Assembly (NCBI GenBank): GCA_913030785.1
Contig: CAJWER010000171.1
Location: forward strand, 1 to 6,426
DNA: 6,426 bases
DNA from: an uncultured Chloroflexota bacterium
GTDB lineage: Bacteria; Chloroflexota; Dehalococcoidia; Lucifugimonadales; CAJWER01
Direction of reading: 5' to 3'
The notes under the pieces are model-generated. The model had not been told where the DNA came from, did no database searches, and saw only the letters and a list, made by a program, of their open reading frames with translations. How positions within the stretch are numbered: position 1 is the stretch's first letter; every line of letters begins with the position of its first letter. Positions 1 to 6,426 of the stretch are shown here, piece after piece. A program made the translations under genes and the position numbers.

Positions 1-45
1 GGGGCTCTCGGCACTGATCCAACGGGGCTAGGTGTCGCAGTCGGC

Positions 46-2232
46 CTAGTGGTGGTTTGGGGCTCCAACGAGCAACTCTTGGCGATGGCCCCACTTGTGG
101 AGGAAGCGCCCGAAGTTCTTGCGGCTCAGCTCATCGCGCTCTGGATCCGATAGCTCGTTCCAGGCCCGATGCTCGTGGAGCTTGATAGGCAGGTCGGGAT
201 CCGCCACGATGCGGTAGCCCTTGTCCTTGAACTGGAAGCTGTAGTCGATGTCTAGGTTGCGGTAGAAGCGGAATGACTCTCTCATCAGCCCAACGTCGGC
301 CAGACGGCTCCGCCGGAACGCGAAGCAGTAGGCCTGCATGGCATCCACATCTCCGGCCGGACGCTCGTCGTCATGGAAGTGCTGCAGATCCTCGGATAGT
401 AGGCCAAGGGGGCCAGCCACGCCGACCCCGGGTTTGTCCAGTATCCGGGCGAGCGGGCCGAAAATACTGCCCTCTATCTCGACACTGCTATCCATCATTA
501 CTATAGTATGGCCTCGGGCTTGCTTCAGGACGATATTCCTCGCCGCAGCTGCACCAAGGACGTAATCGGTGTGTATTACGCGGACGGAGGGAAGCCGTGC
601 GCCTGCGTTTTCGAGCCACTCCGATGTTCCGTCTGTAGAGCCGTTGTCGACAGCGATCACCTCTACCGACATACCGTCCGCCCAGTTCAGGATCGTGTCA
701 ATGCACCGCTCGATGTCGCTCTGGTAATTGGTTGCGACGATACCCACGGTGATGTCGAATGCGTCGGGCTCGCCAATGAGCGAGTCGACTTCGGACGATG
801 ATGATACCGCCTGCCAGCTCTCGATACGCTGCTCCCAGGCCGTCTTGGGACGCACGCCCGTGCCGTTGGCGCCGTCCTCGACCACGAATCCATCGTCGAC
901 AAGTTCTGAGCGGTGGCGGTCCGCTTCGTCGTACTGATTTCGAGAACGGTGGTCTGCCCTGTGCCCCACAGCGGCCAGTGTCTTTCCCTCAACCCGATAG
1001 CGTTCCGCTACTCCATCCAGGCCGAAACCAAGGACGCGGTCCATCGATAGGATCGTTTGGAGCTTTGTTGCGGGGGGCAGGTCTGAGCGTGTTAGATCCC
1101 AGACGGTTGCAAGTGCGCCAGGCATGTCCAGGTTCTCATTGACGCGTTCTATGAATCGCCCCTCCCACTCACGCTGTGTTTCTGAAGTGTCGTTCTGCGG
1201 CCCGGAGTCACGGCCCAAGTCCCATACATGGTTTTGCAGGTGGAGGAGGCCGCGCTGAGCCGCCTTCAGCGAGGTGAAGGTGAAATCGAGCCTAGTGCTG
1301 AAGTGTGCGGTCATGCACAGATAGCGCAGAGCCATTGGATCGATCCCCTGGGCTGCGATGTCTGGCAGGATGAAGGCGTTACCGGCGGACTTTGCCATCT
1401 TAACCCCATCGGCGAGGAGGTGTTGTCCGTGGAGCCAGGTGCCAACCACCCCGGCGCCGGTGAAGGCCTCGCTCTGGGCTAGCTCGTCCTCGTGGTGAGG
1501 GAAGATGTTGTCGACCCCCCCGGTGTGAATGTCGAAGCGCTCACCCAGGTACTTCATGGACATGGCGGTGCACTCTATGTGCCACCCCGGGAAGCCCTGT
1601 CCCCATGGGCTGTCCCATACCAGGTCGCGTCCCGGCTCCCCTAGCTTCCACAACGCGAAGTCACGCGGGTCTGTCTTGAGCGGGTCGGCCTCGATTCTCA
1701 CCGCTTCCTGGAGGGCTCCTTCTTGAGTGTTGCCCGACAGGTTGCCATAGCCCTGGAATGAAGACACGTCGAAGTAGATGTTGCCGTTCACCTCGTATGC
1801 AGAGCCTCGCTGAACCAACTCATCGATGATAGCCACCATCTCGACGACATGGTCGGTGGCCTTAGGGAAGTGATCCGCGGGGATGATGTTGAGCTGAAGC
1901 TCGTCCTCCAAGAACCTCTTCGTATAGTGCTCGGCGATCTGCTGCGGGGTCATTCCCATGGCAATGGCCTCGGCGATAACTTTGTCTCCGCCCTGTTCCA
2001 GGGTCTCCTGGCGCATGTGACCTACGTCGGTAATGTTCTTGACGTGGCGTACCGTCAGCCCCTGGAACTCCAGCGCCCGTCGAACCCAGTCTGCCATGAG
2101 ATAGGAGCGATAGTTACCGATGTGCGGGTCGCGGTAGACTGTAGGCCCGCAGGTGTACATCTTCACGAGGCCGGGCTCAAGCGGCTCGATTGTCGCCAGG
2201 CGCCGCGACATCGTGTCGTAGAGCCTTAGCAT
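46..2232 (-). CDS. cysS: Cysteinyl-tRNA synthetase fused to a C-terminal GT2-like glycosyltransferase domain
   Basis: Residues 1-463 form a full-length class I cysteine-tRNA ligase, which charges tRNA-Cys with cysteine using ATP in the cytoplasm. The start MLRLYDTMSR fits the family. Visible motifs are CGPTVY (28-33, Cys28 a zinc ligand), the HIGH-type motif as HIGN (37-40), GWHIECTAMS (Cys221), FPHHEDE (His246 and Glu250 completing the zinc site) and KMAKS (278-282) for KMSKS. The usual C-terminal end is present near 449-460 (FVVEDGANGTG). After a linker at ~464-492, residues ~494-728 resemble GT2 glycosyltransferases: a first strand IVATNYQSDIERC (498-510), VEVIAVDNGSTDGTSEWL (523-540), AAAARN (561-566) and LDIDYSFQFKDKGYRI (660-675). 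The DXD-like site reads MMDSSVE. The family is normally ~460 residues, so the extra ~265 are unusual. The start overlaps the pyk stop by 7 nt with only a weak Shine-Dalgarno, suggesting coupling. The synthetase call is firm; activity of the second domain is inferred. Confidence 0.93.
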   Translation of the reverse strand: MLRLYDTMSRRLATIEPLEPGLVKMYTCGPTVYRDPHIGNYRSYLMADWVRRALEFQGLTVRHVKNITDVGHMRQETLEQGGDKVIAEAIAMGMTPQQIAEHYTKRFLEDELQLNIIPADHFPKATDHVVEMVAIIDELVQRGSAYEVNGNIYFDVSSFQGYGNLSGNTQEGALQEAVRIEADPLKTDPRDFALWKLGEPGRDLVWDSPWGQGFPGWHIECTAMSMKYLGERFDIHTGGVDNIFPHHEDELAQSEAFTGAGVVGTWLHGQHLLADGVKMAKSAGNAFILPDIAAQGIDPMALRYLCMTAHFSTRLDFTFTSLKAAQRGLLHLQNHVWDLGRDSGPQNDTSETQREWEGRFIERVNENLDMPGALATVWDLTRSDLPPATKLQTILSMDRVLGFGLDGVAERYRVEGKTLAAVGHRADHRSRNQYDEADRHRSELVDDGFVVEDGANGTGVRPKTAWEQRIESWQAVSSSSEVDSLIGEPDAFDITVGIVATNYQSDIERCIDTILNWADGMSVEVIAVDNGSTDGTSEWLENAGARLPSVRVIHTDYVLGAAAARNIVLKQARGHTIVMMDSSVEIEGSIFGPLARILDKPGVGVAGPLGLLSEDLQHFHDDERPAGDVDAMQAYCFAFRRSRLADVGLMRESFRFYRNLDIDYSFQFKDKGYRIVADPDLPIKLHEHRAWNELSDPERDELSRKNFGRFLHKWGHRQELLVGAPNHH

Positions 2233-3680
2233 AACGTTGGAGCCTGATCGGACAGCGGGATAGTCAGGACCCTGAGGAGGTTAGTACTGCCCCGCACACC
2301 TATTGGGAGGCCGGCTACGAGTACTACAACGCTGCCGGGGCTGGCGCCGCCCTTCATCGCAGCCATCCGCTCGCCCACCTCGAAGAACTCGTCCACCGTA
2401 TGGACCTTGGGTATAGTCACCGGAGTGACGCCCCAAAATAGCGTGAGGCGGCGTTGGACCCGTCGGCTGGGAGTCAAGGCCAGGACGGGTGGCATAGGGC
2501 GGTACTTCGAGACCCTGCCAGCGGAGCTGCCGGACTCGGTGAATGCGACGATCAGTGCAGCTCCTAGCTGCTGTGCAGTCTGGCACGCGTCGTAGCTTAT
2601 CGCGTCGTCTGTTTGGGACTGAAGCTGATCTCGTTTCTCCACGATCATGCGCTCGTAGGGCAGGGCTGCCTCGGCTTCCACGGCTACCTCAGCCATCATC
2701 CGTACGGCCTCTATGGGGAATTTGCCCACGGAGGTCTCGCCAGAGAGCATGACAGCGTCGGTTCCATCGAAGACGGCGTTGGCGACGTCGGCGACCTCTG
2801 CACGGGTTGGCACTGGGGCCAGAACCATGGATTCGAGCATCTGCGTGGCTGTGATCGCGGGCTTGCCGGCCTCGTTGCAACGTGCGATGAGCTGCTTTTG
2901 GATCACGGGTACCCTGGCCAGGCGCACCTCGACGCCCATGTCGCCTCTGGCGACCATCAGGCTGTCGCTGACTTCCAGGATGCTATCGAGGTGTTCGAGC
3001 GCCTCGGACCGCTCTATCTTCGCGATGATACAGGCCTCCAGACCATTTTCGGCAAGTATGTTCCTGGCGGCTATTATGTCGTCGGCCGCTGTCACGTTAG
3101 ATATGGCCACGAAGTCAGCATTCTGCTCCGCGGCAAATTCCAGGGCCTCAATCGCCCTGGGGTCAGGGAATGTGTGGGTCGAACTGCTTCCTGGCGTCGC
3201 TACCCCGCGTCTCTCAGTGAGCCTGCCCCCTCTAATGACCTCGCAGACCACGTCCTGCCCTTGGACACTAGCGACACGCAGTTCGAGGAGCCCGTCGTCC
3301 AGCAATACTTGTTTGCCTGGAACTGCGTCAAGGTGTATGCCCTCGGGCGCCACCGATACCAGGTCCTTGGTTCCCACGATGTCTCTGCTTGTCAGGGTGA
3401 TGGTGTCGCCGGGCTCCAGACGAAGCGTCCCGGTCCCGAGGGGCCCGGTGCGGTACTTGATCCCCGGCACGTCGACCATGGTGCCTATTGGGATGCCGAG
3501 ACGCTCAGACACCCGTTTGATGATCGTGACGGATTCTCGGTGCTGATCGAGGCTCCCGTGGGATAGATTCAGCCTGGCCACGCTCATCCCAGCCTCAACT
3601 ATGGCCGTGATCGTCTCTTCTGTGGACGTCGACGGACCAAGTGTGCAGATGATCTTGGTCTTGGGGCGTTGCATTGGCAT
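2226..3680 (-). CDS. pyk: Pyruvate kinase
   Basis: Catalyses the last step of glycolysis, phosphoenolpyruvate + ADP to pyruvate + ATP, in the cytoplasm. The 484 residues match the usual bacterial length. Motifs in order are KTKIICTLGPST (7-18), ARLNLSHG (35-42), DVPGIKYRTG (70-79), a B-domain insert at ~80-165, IAKIERSEALEHLDSI (219-234, with Lys221 and Glu223 as catalytic and metal residues), MVARGDMGVEV (242-252, Asp247), TATQMLESM (277-285, catalytic Thr278) and PTRAEVADVANAVFDGTDAV (291-310). The C-terminal domain follows from ~355. Two motifs are atypical: SNVT (194-197) where SFVR is usual, and Val71/Lys75, where a Lys at this position marks K+-independent enzymes in characterised members. 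An in-frame Met3 (codon at 3674-3672) is an alternative start; the first ATG has only a modest purine-rich stretch upstream. It leads a two-gene unit with cysS. The function is secure; cation dependence is inferred. Confidence 0.96.
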   Translation of the reverse strand: MPMQRPKTKIICTLGPSTSTEETITAIVEAGMSVARLNLSHGSLDQHRESVTIIKRVSERLGIPIGTMVDVPGIKYRTGPLGTGTLRLEPGDTITLTSRDIVGTKDLVSVAPEGIHLDAVPGKQVLLDDGLLELRVASVQGQDVVCEVIRGGRLTERRGVATPGSSSTHTFPDPRAIEALEFAAEQNADFVAISNVTAADDIIAARNILAENGLEACIIAKIERSEALEHLDSILEVSDSLMVARGDMGVEVRLARVPVIQKQLIARCNEAGKPAITATQMLESMVLAPVPTRAEVADVANAVFDGTDAVMLSGETSVGKFPIEAVRMMAEVAVEAEAALPYERMIVEKRDQLQSQTDDAISYDACQTAQQLGAALIVAFTESGSSAGRVSKYRPMPPVLALTPSRRVQRRLTLFWGVTPVTIPKVHTVDEFFEVGERMAAMKGGASPGSVVVLVAGLPIGVRGSTNLLRVLTIPLSDQAPTLC

Positions 3681-3731
3681 CGTGGGCTTTCCCGCCTTTC
3701 GCTACCGTGCATTACTGCCGAAGGACCTCCA

Positions 3732-3760
3732 ATTATGGGGCATTTGGGAGAGAAATTCAC
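3732..3760 (-). promoter_or_regulatory. Candidate pyk-cysS promoter
   Basis: Read on the minus strand, CATAAT (3737-3732) matches the -10 consensus at five of six positions. A weak -35-like GTGAAT (3760-3755) lies 17 nt upstream. A start near 3725 would leave a leader of about 45 nt before the pyk ATG at 3680. Only the -10 is convincing. Confidence 0.35.
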
Positions 3761-3832
3761 CCCCGAACCTCGTCTTAGGGGCTAGTTGGTGTTATTGGCC
3801 CTTGGTGTTGGATGCGCCGCTGGCCGAATCGA

Positions 3833-3844
3833 CTCTCTCTCTCT
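3833..3844. repeat. (CT)6 dinucleotide tract
   Basis: Six perfect CT repeats lie in the divergent intergenic region, ending at the place where the -35 element of the rightward promoter would sit. Twelve bases is short and the tract may have no role. Confidence 0.6.
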
Positions 3845-3872
3845 GGGATTCCGACCTGCCAGCGGTTATACT
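3844..3872 (+). promoter_or_regulatory. Candidate promoter for the zinc-ribbon/recombinase unit
   Basis: TATACT at 3867-3872 is a good -10 hexamer (five of six). The matching -35 position (3844-3849, TGGGAT) is poor, so the promoter would be weak, activator-dependent or read by another sigma factor. The expected start near 3879 gives a ~37-nt leader before the ATG at 3916. Confidence 0.38.
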
Positions 3873-3905
3873 CCGACACAGGCCTCGGCCTTACTCTGTC
3901 GTGTC

Positions 3906-3912
3906 AAGGTGG
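3906..3912 (+). promoter_or_regulatory. Ribosome binding site deciding the 3916 start
   Basis: AAGGTGG lies just upstream of the ATG at 3916, with three bases between them. It supports this start over upstream in-frame codons, including a GTG at 3901 that would extend the protein by five residues. Confidence 0.55.
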
Positions 3913-3915
3913 CTA

Positions 3916-4620
3916 ATGTCAGATGTCGTTCGGCAGCTCTACGAGTTGCAGGAGTTGGACCTTCACGTAGTAGGGGTCGAAAAGTCGTTGGCCGAACATG
4001 TGGCCAAGCTTGCCGACAAGTCTTTGCTGAATGCTGCCAGGGCCAAGTTGGAGGGGCTAGAAAAGCGCCTCGACGGCTTGTCCACTGAGCGCAGATCGGT
4101 GGAACGGACCGTGAGTGAGGTCATGGATAGCCTGAGCGCCCTTGAAAAGCGTCTGTATGGCGGTGGCATTACTAACGCGCAACAGATGGCCGCCGCAGAA
4201 GAGGAGCGCACGTTCACCATCTCCAGGCAAGGAGAAGTCGAGGACCAGCTCCTCGAATTCATGGTGGTGATGGACGATCTGGAGCCGCTGGTGGACGCTG
4301 CCAAACAGGCGCTGTCACGGCTCGAGGAAGCGCGACCCGCCCAGGAGGCCGAGTGGCGAGAGGCATCAGCTCGCCTGAGGGACGAACTCGCTGTTATGGC
4401 CCTGGAACGGGAAGAAGTTCTGCCCCTCGTAGCTGCTAACCTACTCCCGATGTACGAGTCTCTGCGAAAGGCCAAAGGCGGCCGCGCTGTCGCCCGGGTC
4501 GAGAGGAACTTGTGCGAGGGGTGCAGGCTCTCGCTGCCCACGGGCGACGTGCAAAAGGCCAGGGCTTCGTTGGGGACGGTCCTATGCAGCAGTTGCGGCC
4601 GTATCCTCTACGCCGAGTGA
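3916..4620 (+). CDS. C4-type zinc-ribbon coiled-coil protein (DUF164/CT398-like family)
   Basis: The 234-residue protein begins MSDVVRQLYELQELDL, the typical opening of the family. A long, charged helical coiled coil runs from ~20 to ~190. The conserved turn LYGGGITNAQQM sits at 80-91. The C-terminal zinc ribbon has C200-x2-C203 and C224-x2-C227, preceded by YESLRKAKGGRAVARV (180-195). All four zinc ligands are present. Family members are thought to bind nucleic acid or act as adaptors, but no precise reaction is established, so none is assigned. The frame stays open upstream to 3601. That extension is antisense to the pyk start and promoter region and is not family-like, so the ATG at 3916 with its ribosome site is preferred. 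The recombinase-family gene begins 7 nt after its stop, and rnpB lies further on. From general knowledge, members of this family often sit near RNase H and rnpB genes. Confidence 0.88.
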   Translation: MSDVVRQLYELQELDLHVVGVEKSLAEHVAKLADKSLLNAARAKLEGLEKRLDGLSTERRSVERTVSEVMDSLSALEKRLYGGGITNAQQMAAAEEERTFTISRQGEVEDQLLEFMVVMDDLEPLVDAAKQALSRLEEARPAQEAEWREASARLRDELAVMALEREEVLPLVAANLLPMYESLRKAKGGRAVARVERNLCEGCRLSLPTGDVQKARASLGTVLCSSCGRILYAE

Positions 4621-4627
4621 GCCCACC

Positions 4628-5992
4628 TTGAGAGCCATTGCCTACTTCCGGCTCAACAAACCTGATGGCAGGGCCGACCTAGATGGCGCCTTCCAGTCCT
4701 ACTGCCTGTTAAACCTGCATCAGCCGGTGGCTGTCTTTGCGGGCCCCAGCGCCGATACCGGCGGACCCGGTGATGAGTTCGAGGCGATGACAGCCTATGT
4801 AAAGAACTCCGGTAGCGAGTATTTGCTCGTAGTGCCCGACGCCACCCACCTCGGCGGTGATCTGGAGTCAGTCGTTCGGGCCTATGTTGGGCTTGAGGAG
4901 CTAGGCCTGAAGACGGTGTGCCTGGACGAGGAATTTCCCGACCCGATACAGAACGCCCTCCAGACCCTGGGTGTGAAGGGCGTGTCCCGTACCCGCAGCC
5001 GTCGGATCAAGGAATCGATGGGCGCCCGAGCACTGTCGGGCCAGGCCCTGGGCAGGCCCCCCTATGGTTACCGAATAGGACCTACCGGCAACCTGAAGGT
5101 GGTGCGTGGCAAAGAGGTGGACGAGGAGCAGGACGAGGCGTCGGTTGTTGAGCTGATGTACCGTCTCTACACGTCGGATGGGCTTGGTCTCCGCCTGATC
5201 GTAAAGCATCTCAACGAGCGGGAAATATTGACCCGTCGCGGCGGTAATTGGAACGTCGTGAGTGTCCGTGACATCCTCAAGAATCCGGTTTACACGGGGA
5301 CCTATACGCGGCTGGGCATGCGAAGGTCTAATGTCCACGAGGCGATCATCTCGGGCGAGCTTTTCCGGAAGGCCCAGGACCAGACGATGGAGCGTCGCCC
5401 GCTCGGCAGGGTCGTTCGTTCCGAGCCGTTTCTGCTCTCAGGCGCGGTCTACTGTGGCTATTGCGGCAACAAGATGATGGGCGTGACCCGGCGTCAGTCG
5501 TGGAAGCGAAAGGACGGACGCAGGAGTGTCGGCGTCTATCGCTACTACCAGTGCCAGTCCCGCAACAATCAGAGCGTGTGCGAGTACCACACCTGGCGCG
5601 CGCCGCTGCTCGAGTCGACGGTATTGGGCCAGCTCCGGGCCACGGTGAAGGAGCGCGAAGCAAGCTCTTACGAAGATGCCCCGGCCCGGCAAGATCGCGA
5701 GGAGGCTGTACGGGAGATGAGGCGCTCTCGGGCCAAGATCGCCGAACGCCGCTTCCTCGGGGCGGTACGCAGGGCTGCGAGCGGAGAGATGACCCTGGCT
5801 GTTCTGGGGCAATATCTCGTGGAGCTCGACGACGCCAGGGCGGCAACCGACGGGCCCGTGCTCGATTCCACCACGGTTTTGAACACGTGGGACTCCCTAT
5901 CCATGGAACAGCGCGCAGAGTTCATCGAAGAAAATGTGGGCAGAATCGTGGTCCACGACGACACCGTCCAACTGGATACTGCGCATACTTAG
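4628..5992 (+). CDS. Large serine recombinase family protein with degenerate catalytic domain
   Basis: The 454-residue protein has the domain order of large serine recombinases. Residues ~1-115 form a resolvase-like N-domain (IAYFRLNKPD at 4-13). The recombinase DNA-binding domain runs ~138-255, with GRPPYGYRIG (142-151), LNEREILTRRGGNW (195-208) and ILKNPVYTGTY (216-226). A zinc ribbon uses C276-x2-C279, C309 and C318. A charged helical tail (~338-405) and the closing segment EFIEENVGRIVVHDD (431-445) are also family-like. Active members cut and rejoin DNA through Ser10. Here the canonical YxRVS reads YFRLN, so position 10 is Asn, and the region of the DRLxRD motif reads DATHLGGD without arginines. 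Recombination is therefore unlikely, and a DNA-binding or regulatory role is an inference. The start is TTG at 4628 with a weak purine-rich stretch (GAGTGAG) before it, 7 nt after the upstream stop, so expression is probably low or coupled. No attachment sites or cargo genes are visible. Confidence 0.88.
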   Translation: MRAIAYFRLNKPDGRADLDGAFQSYCLLNLHQPVAVFAGPSADTGGPGDEFEAMTAYVKNSGSEYLLVVPDATHLGGDLESVVRAYVGLEELGLKTVCLDEEFPDPIQNALQTLGVKGVSRTRSRRIKESMGARALSGQALGRPPYGYRIGPTGNLKVVRGKEVDEEQDEASVVELMYRLYTSDGLGLRLIVKHLNEREILTRRGGNWNVVSVRDILKNPVYTGTYTRLGMRRSNVHEAIISGELFRKAQDQTMERRPLGRVVRSEPFLLSGAVYCGYCGNKMMGVTRRQSWKRKDGRRSVGVYRYYQCQSRNNQSVCEYHTWRAPLLESTVLGQLRATVKEREASSYEDAPARQDREEAVREMRRSRAKIAERRFLGAVRRAASGEMTLAVLGQYLVELDDARAATDGPVLDSTTVLNTWDSLSMEQRAEFIEENVGRIVVHDDTVQLDTAHT

Positions 5993-6033
5993 TTGGGCGG
6001 GTCCGATCCACGTTACCTTGACGTCCCTCCCAA
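5993..6033 (+). repeat. Imperfect inverted repeat after the recombinase gene
   Basis: TTGGGCGGG (5993-6001) pairs with CCCTCCCAA (6025-6033) with one mismatch, and an inner ACGT (6010-6013) can pair with ACGT (6021-6024). The hairpin begins right after the recombinase stop, but no T-run follows. It is therefore at best a Rho-independent-like terminator of low strength, an RNA-stabilising hairpin, or chance. Confidence 0.35.
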
Positions 6034-6052
6034 CAAGATCGTTCTGGTCTGC

Positions 6053-6079
6053 CGTGTGACATGTTCTGGCTTGTACACG
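6053..6079 (+). other. Hairpin between recombinase gene and rnpB
   Basis: CGTGT (6053-6057) and ACA (6059-6061) pair with TGT (6072-6074) and ACACG (6075-6079). This gives an 8-bp stem with one bulged G and a 10-nt loop. No T-tract follows. It could act on a read-through transcript or be part of a protein-binding site. Confidence 0.35.
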
Positions 6080-6091
6080 CCTGTTCACAGG
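6080..6091. promoter_or_regulatory. Palindrome CCTGTTCACAGG abutting the rnpB -35
   Basis: The two 5-bp arms CCTGT and ACAGG are perfectly inverted around a 2-nt centre. The palindrome ends at the base before the candidate -35 hexamer of rnpB. The position suits an operator or activator site, but no known factor is recognised. Confidence 0.35.
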
Positions 6092-6121
6092 GTGACCCGA
6101 GACCTTCCCTTGCTCTACAAT
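6092..6121 (+). promoter_or_regulatory. Candidate rnpB promoter
   Basis: GTGACC (6092-6097, four of six to the -35 consensus) and TACAAT (6116-6121, five of six to the -10) are separated by 18 bp. A start at about 6128-6130 falls where the 5' end of the RNA is expected from its secondary structure, which supports the call independently. Confidence 0.6.
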
Positions 6122-6130
6122 GTGACCAGC

Positions 6131-6426
<296 letters not shown>

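Noticed and set aside
1..45. Terminator or a further gene downstream of cysS
   Set aside because: Only 45 bases are available; no hairpin with a T-run on the minus strand and no supportable coding sequence is visible.
2613..3566. Long plus-strand open frame (317 aa) and a second one (2713-3546) opposite pyk
   Set aside because: Both lie wholly antisense to a strongly conserved pyruvate kinase. Their translations show no recognisable family and are shadows of GC-rich coding.
3710..3712. Possible upstream minus-strand ATG (leader peptide) before pyk, preceded by GGAGG
   Set aside because: The GGAGG is about 13 nt away, the frame differs from pyk, and the Arg-rich translation overlaps the pyk start without any attenuator-like structure.
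3601..3915. 105-residue N-terminal extension of the zinc-ribbon protein
   Set aside because: It is antisense to the pyk 5' end and crosses the promoter region. The family-like start and ribosome site are at 3916.
3963..4541. Minus-strand 192-aa open frame opposite the zinc-ribbon gene
   Set aside because: It is low-complexity, Ser/Arg/Ala-rich translation typical of an antisense shadow.
6018..6046. TTGACG as a -35 element for rnpB
   Set aside because: The spot 17 bp downstream reads GTTCTG, not a -10. The pair at 6092-6121 fits better and agrees with the expected RNA 5' end.

Overview
This GC-rich window looks like a stretch of bacterial chromosome with two divergently transcribed units, not a mobile or plasmid region. 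The organism cannot be fixed from sequence alone. The RNase P RNA is bacterial and its visible part resembles type A. The neighbourhood of a C4 zinc-ribbon gene next to rnpB, together with pyk and cysS, would suit an uncultivated Chloroflexota (Dehalococcoidia/SAR202-like) or a similar GC-rich lineage. That is a low-confidence guess.

Left unit (minus strand, 46-3680): pyruvate kinase (pyk), followed by a 728-residue protein whose first ~463 residues are a complete cysteinyl-tRNA synthetase and whose last ~235 residues are a family 2 glycosyltransferase-like domain. The pyk stop and the cysS start overlap by 7 nt, so the two are probably one translationally coupled operon. A ~235-bp intergenic region (3681-3915) separates this unit from the right one and holds candidate back-to-back promoters and a (CT)6 tract.

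Right unit (plus strand, 3916 to the edge): a coiled-coil C4 zinc-ribbon protein, then 7 nt later a TTG-started protein of the large serine recombinase family, then a 138-bp leader region with hairpins, a palindrome and a plausible promoter, then rnpB (RNase P RNA), whose 3' part runs off the window.

The two most unusual objects are the synthetase-glycosyltransferase fusion and the recombinase. The recombinase keeps its DNA-binding and zinc-ribbon parts and the apparent fold of its resolvase domain. It has Asn where the catalytic Ser should be and lacks the usual active-site arginines apart from Arg8. It looks like a domesticated, non-recombining DNA-binding protein sitting in a housekeeping locus. 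No CRISPR array, tRNA, insertion sequence or attachment site was seen.
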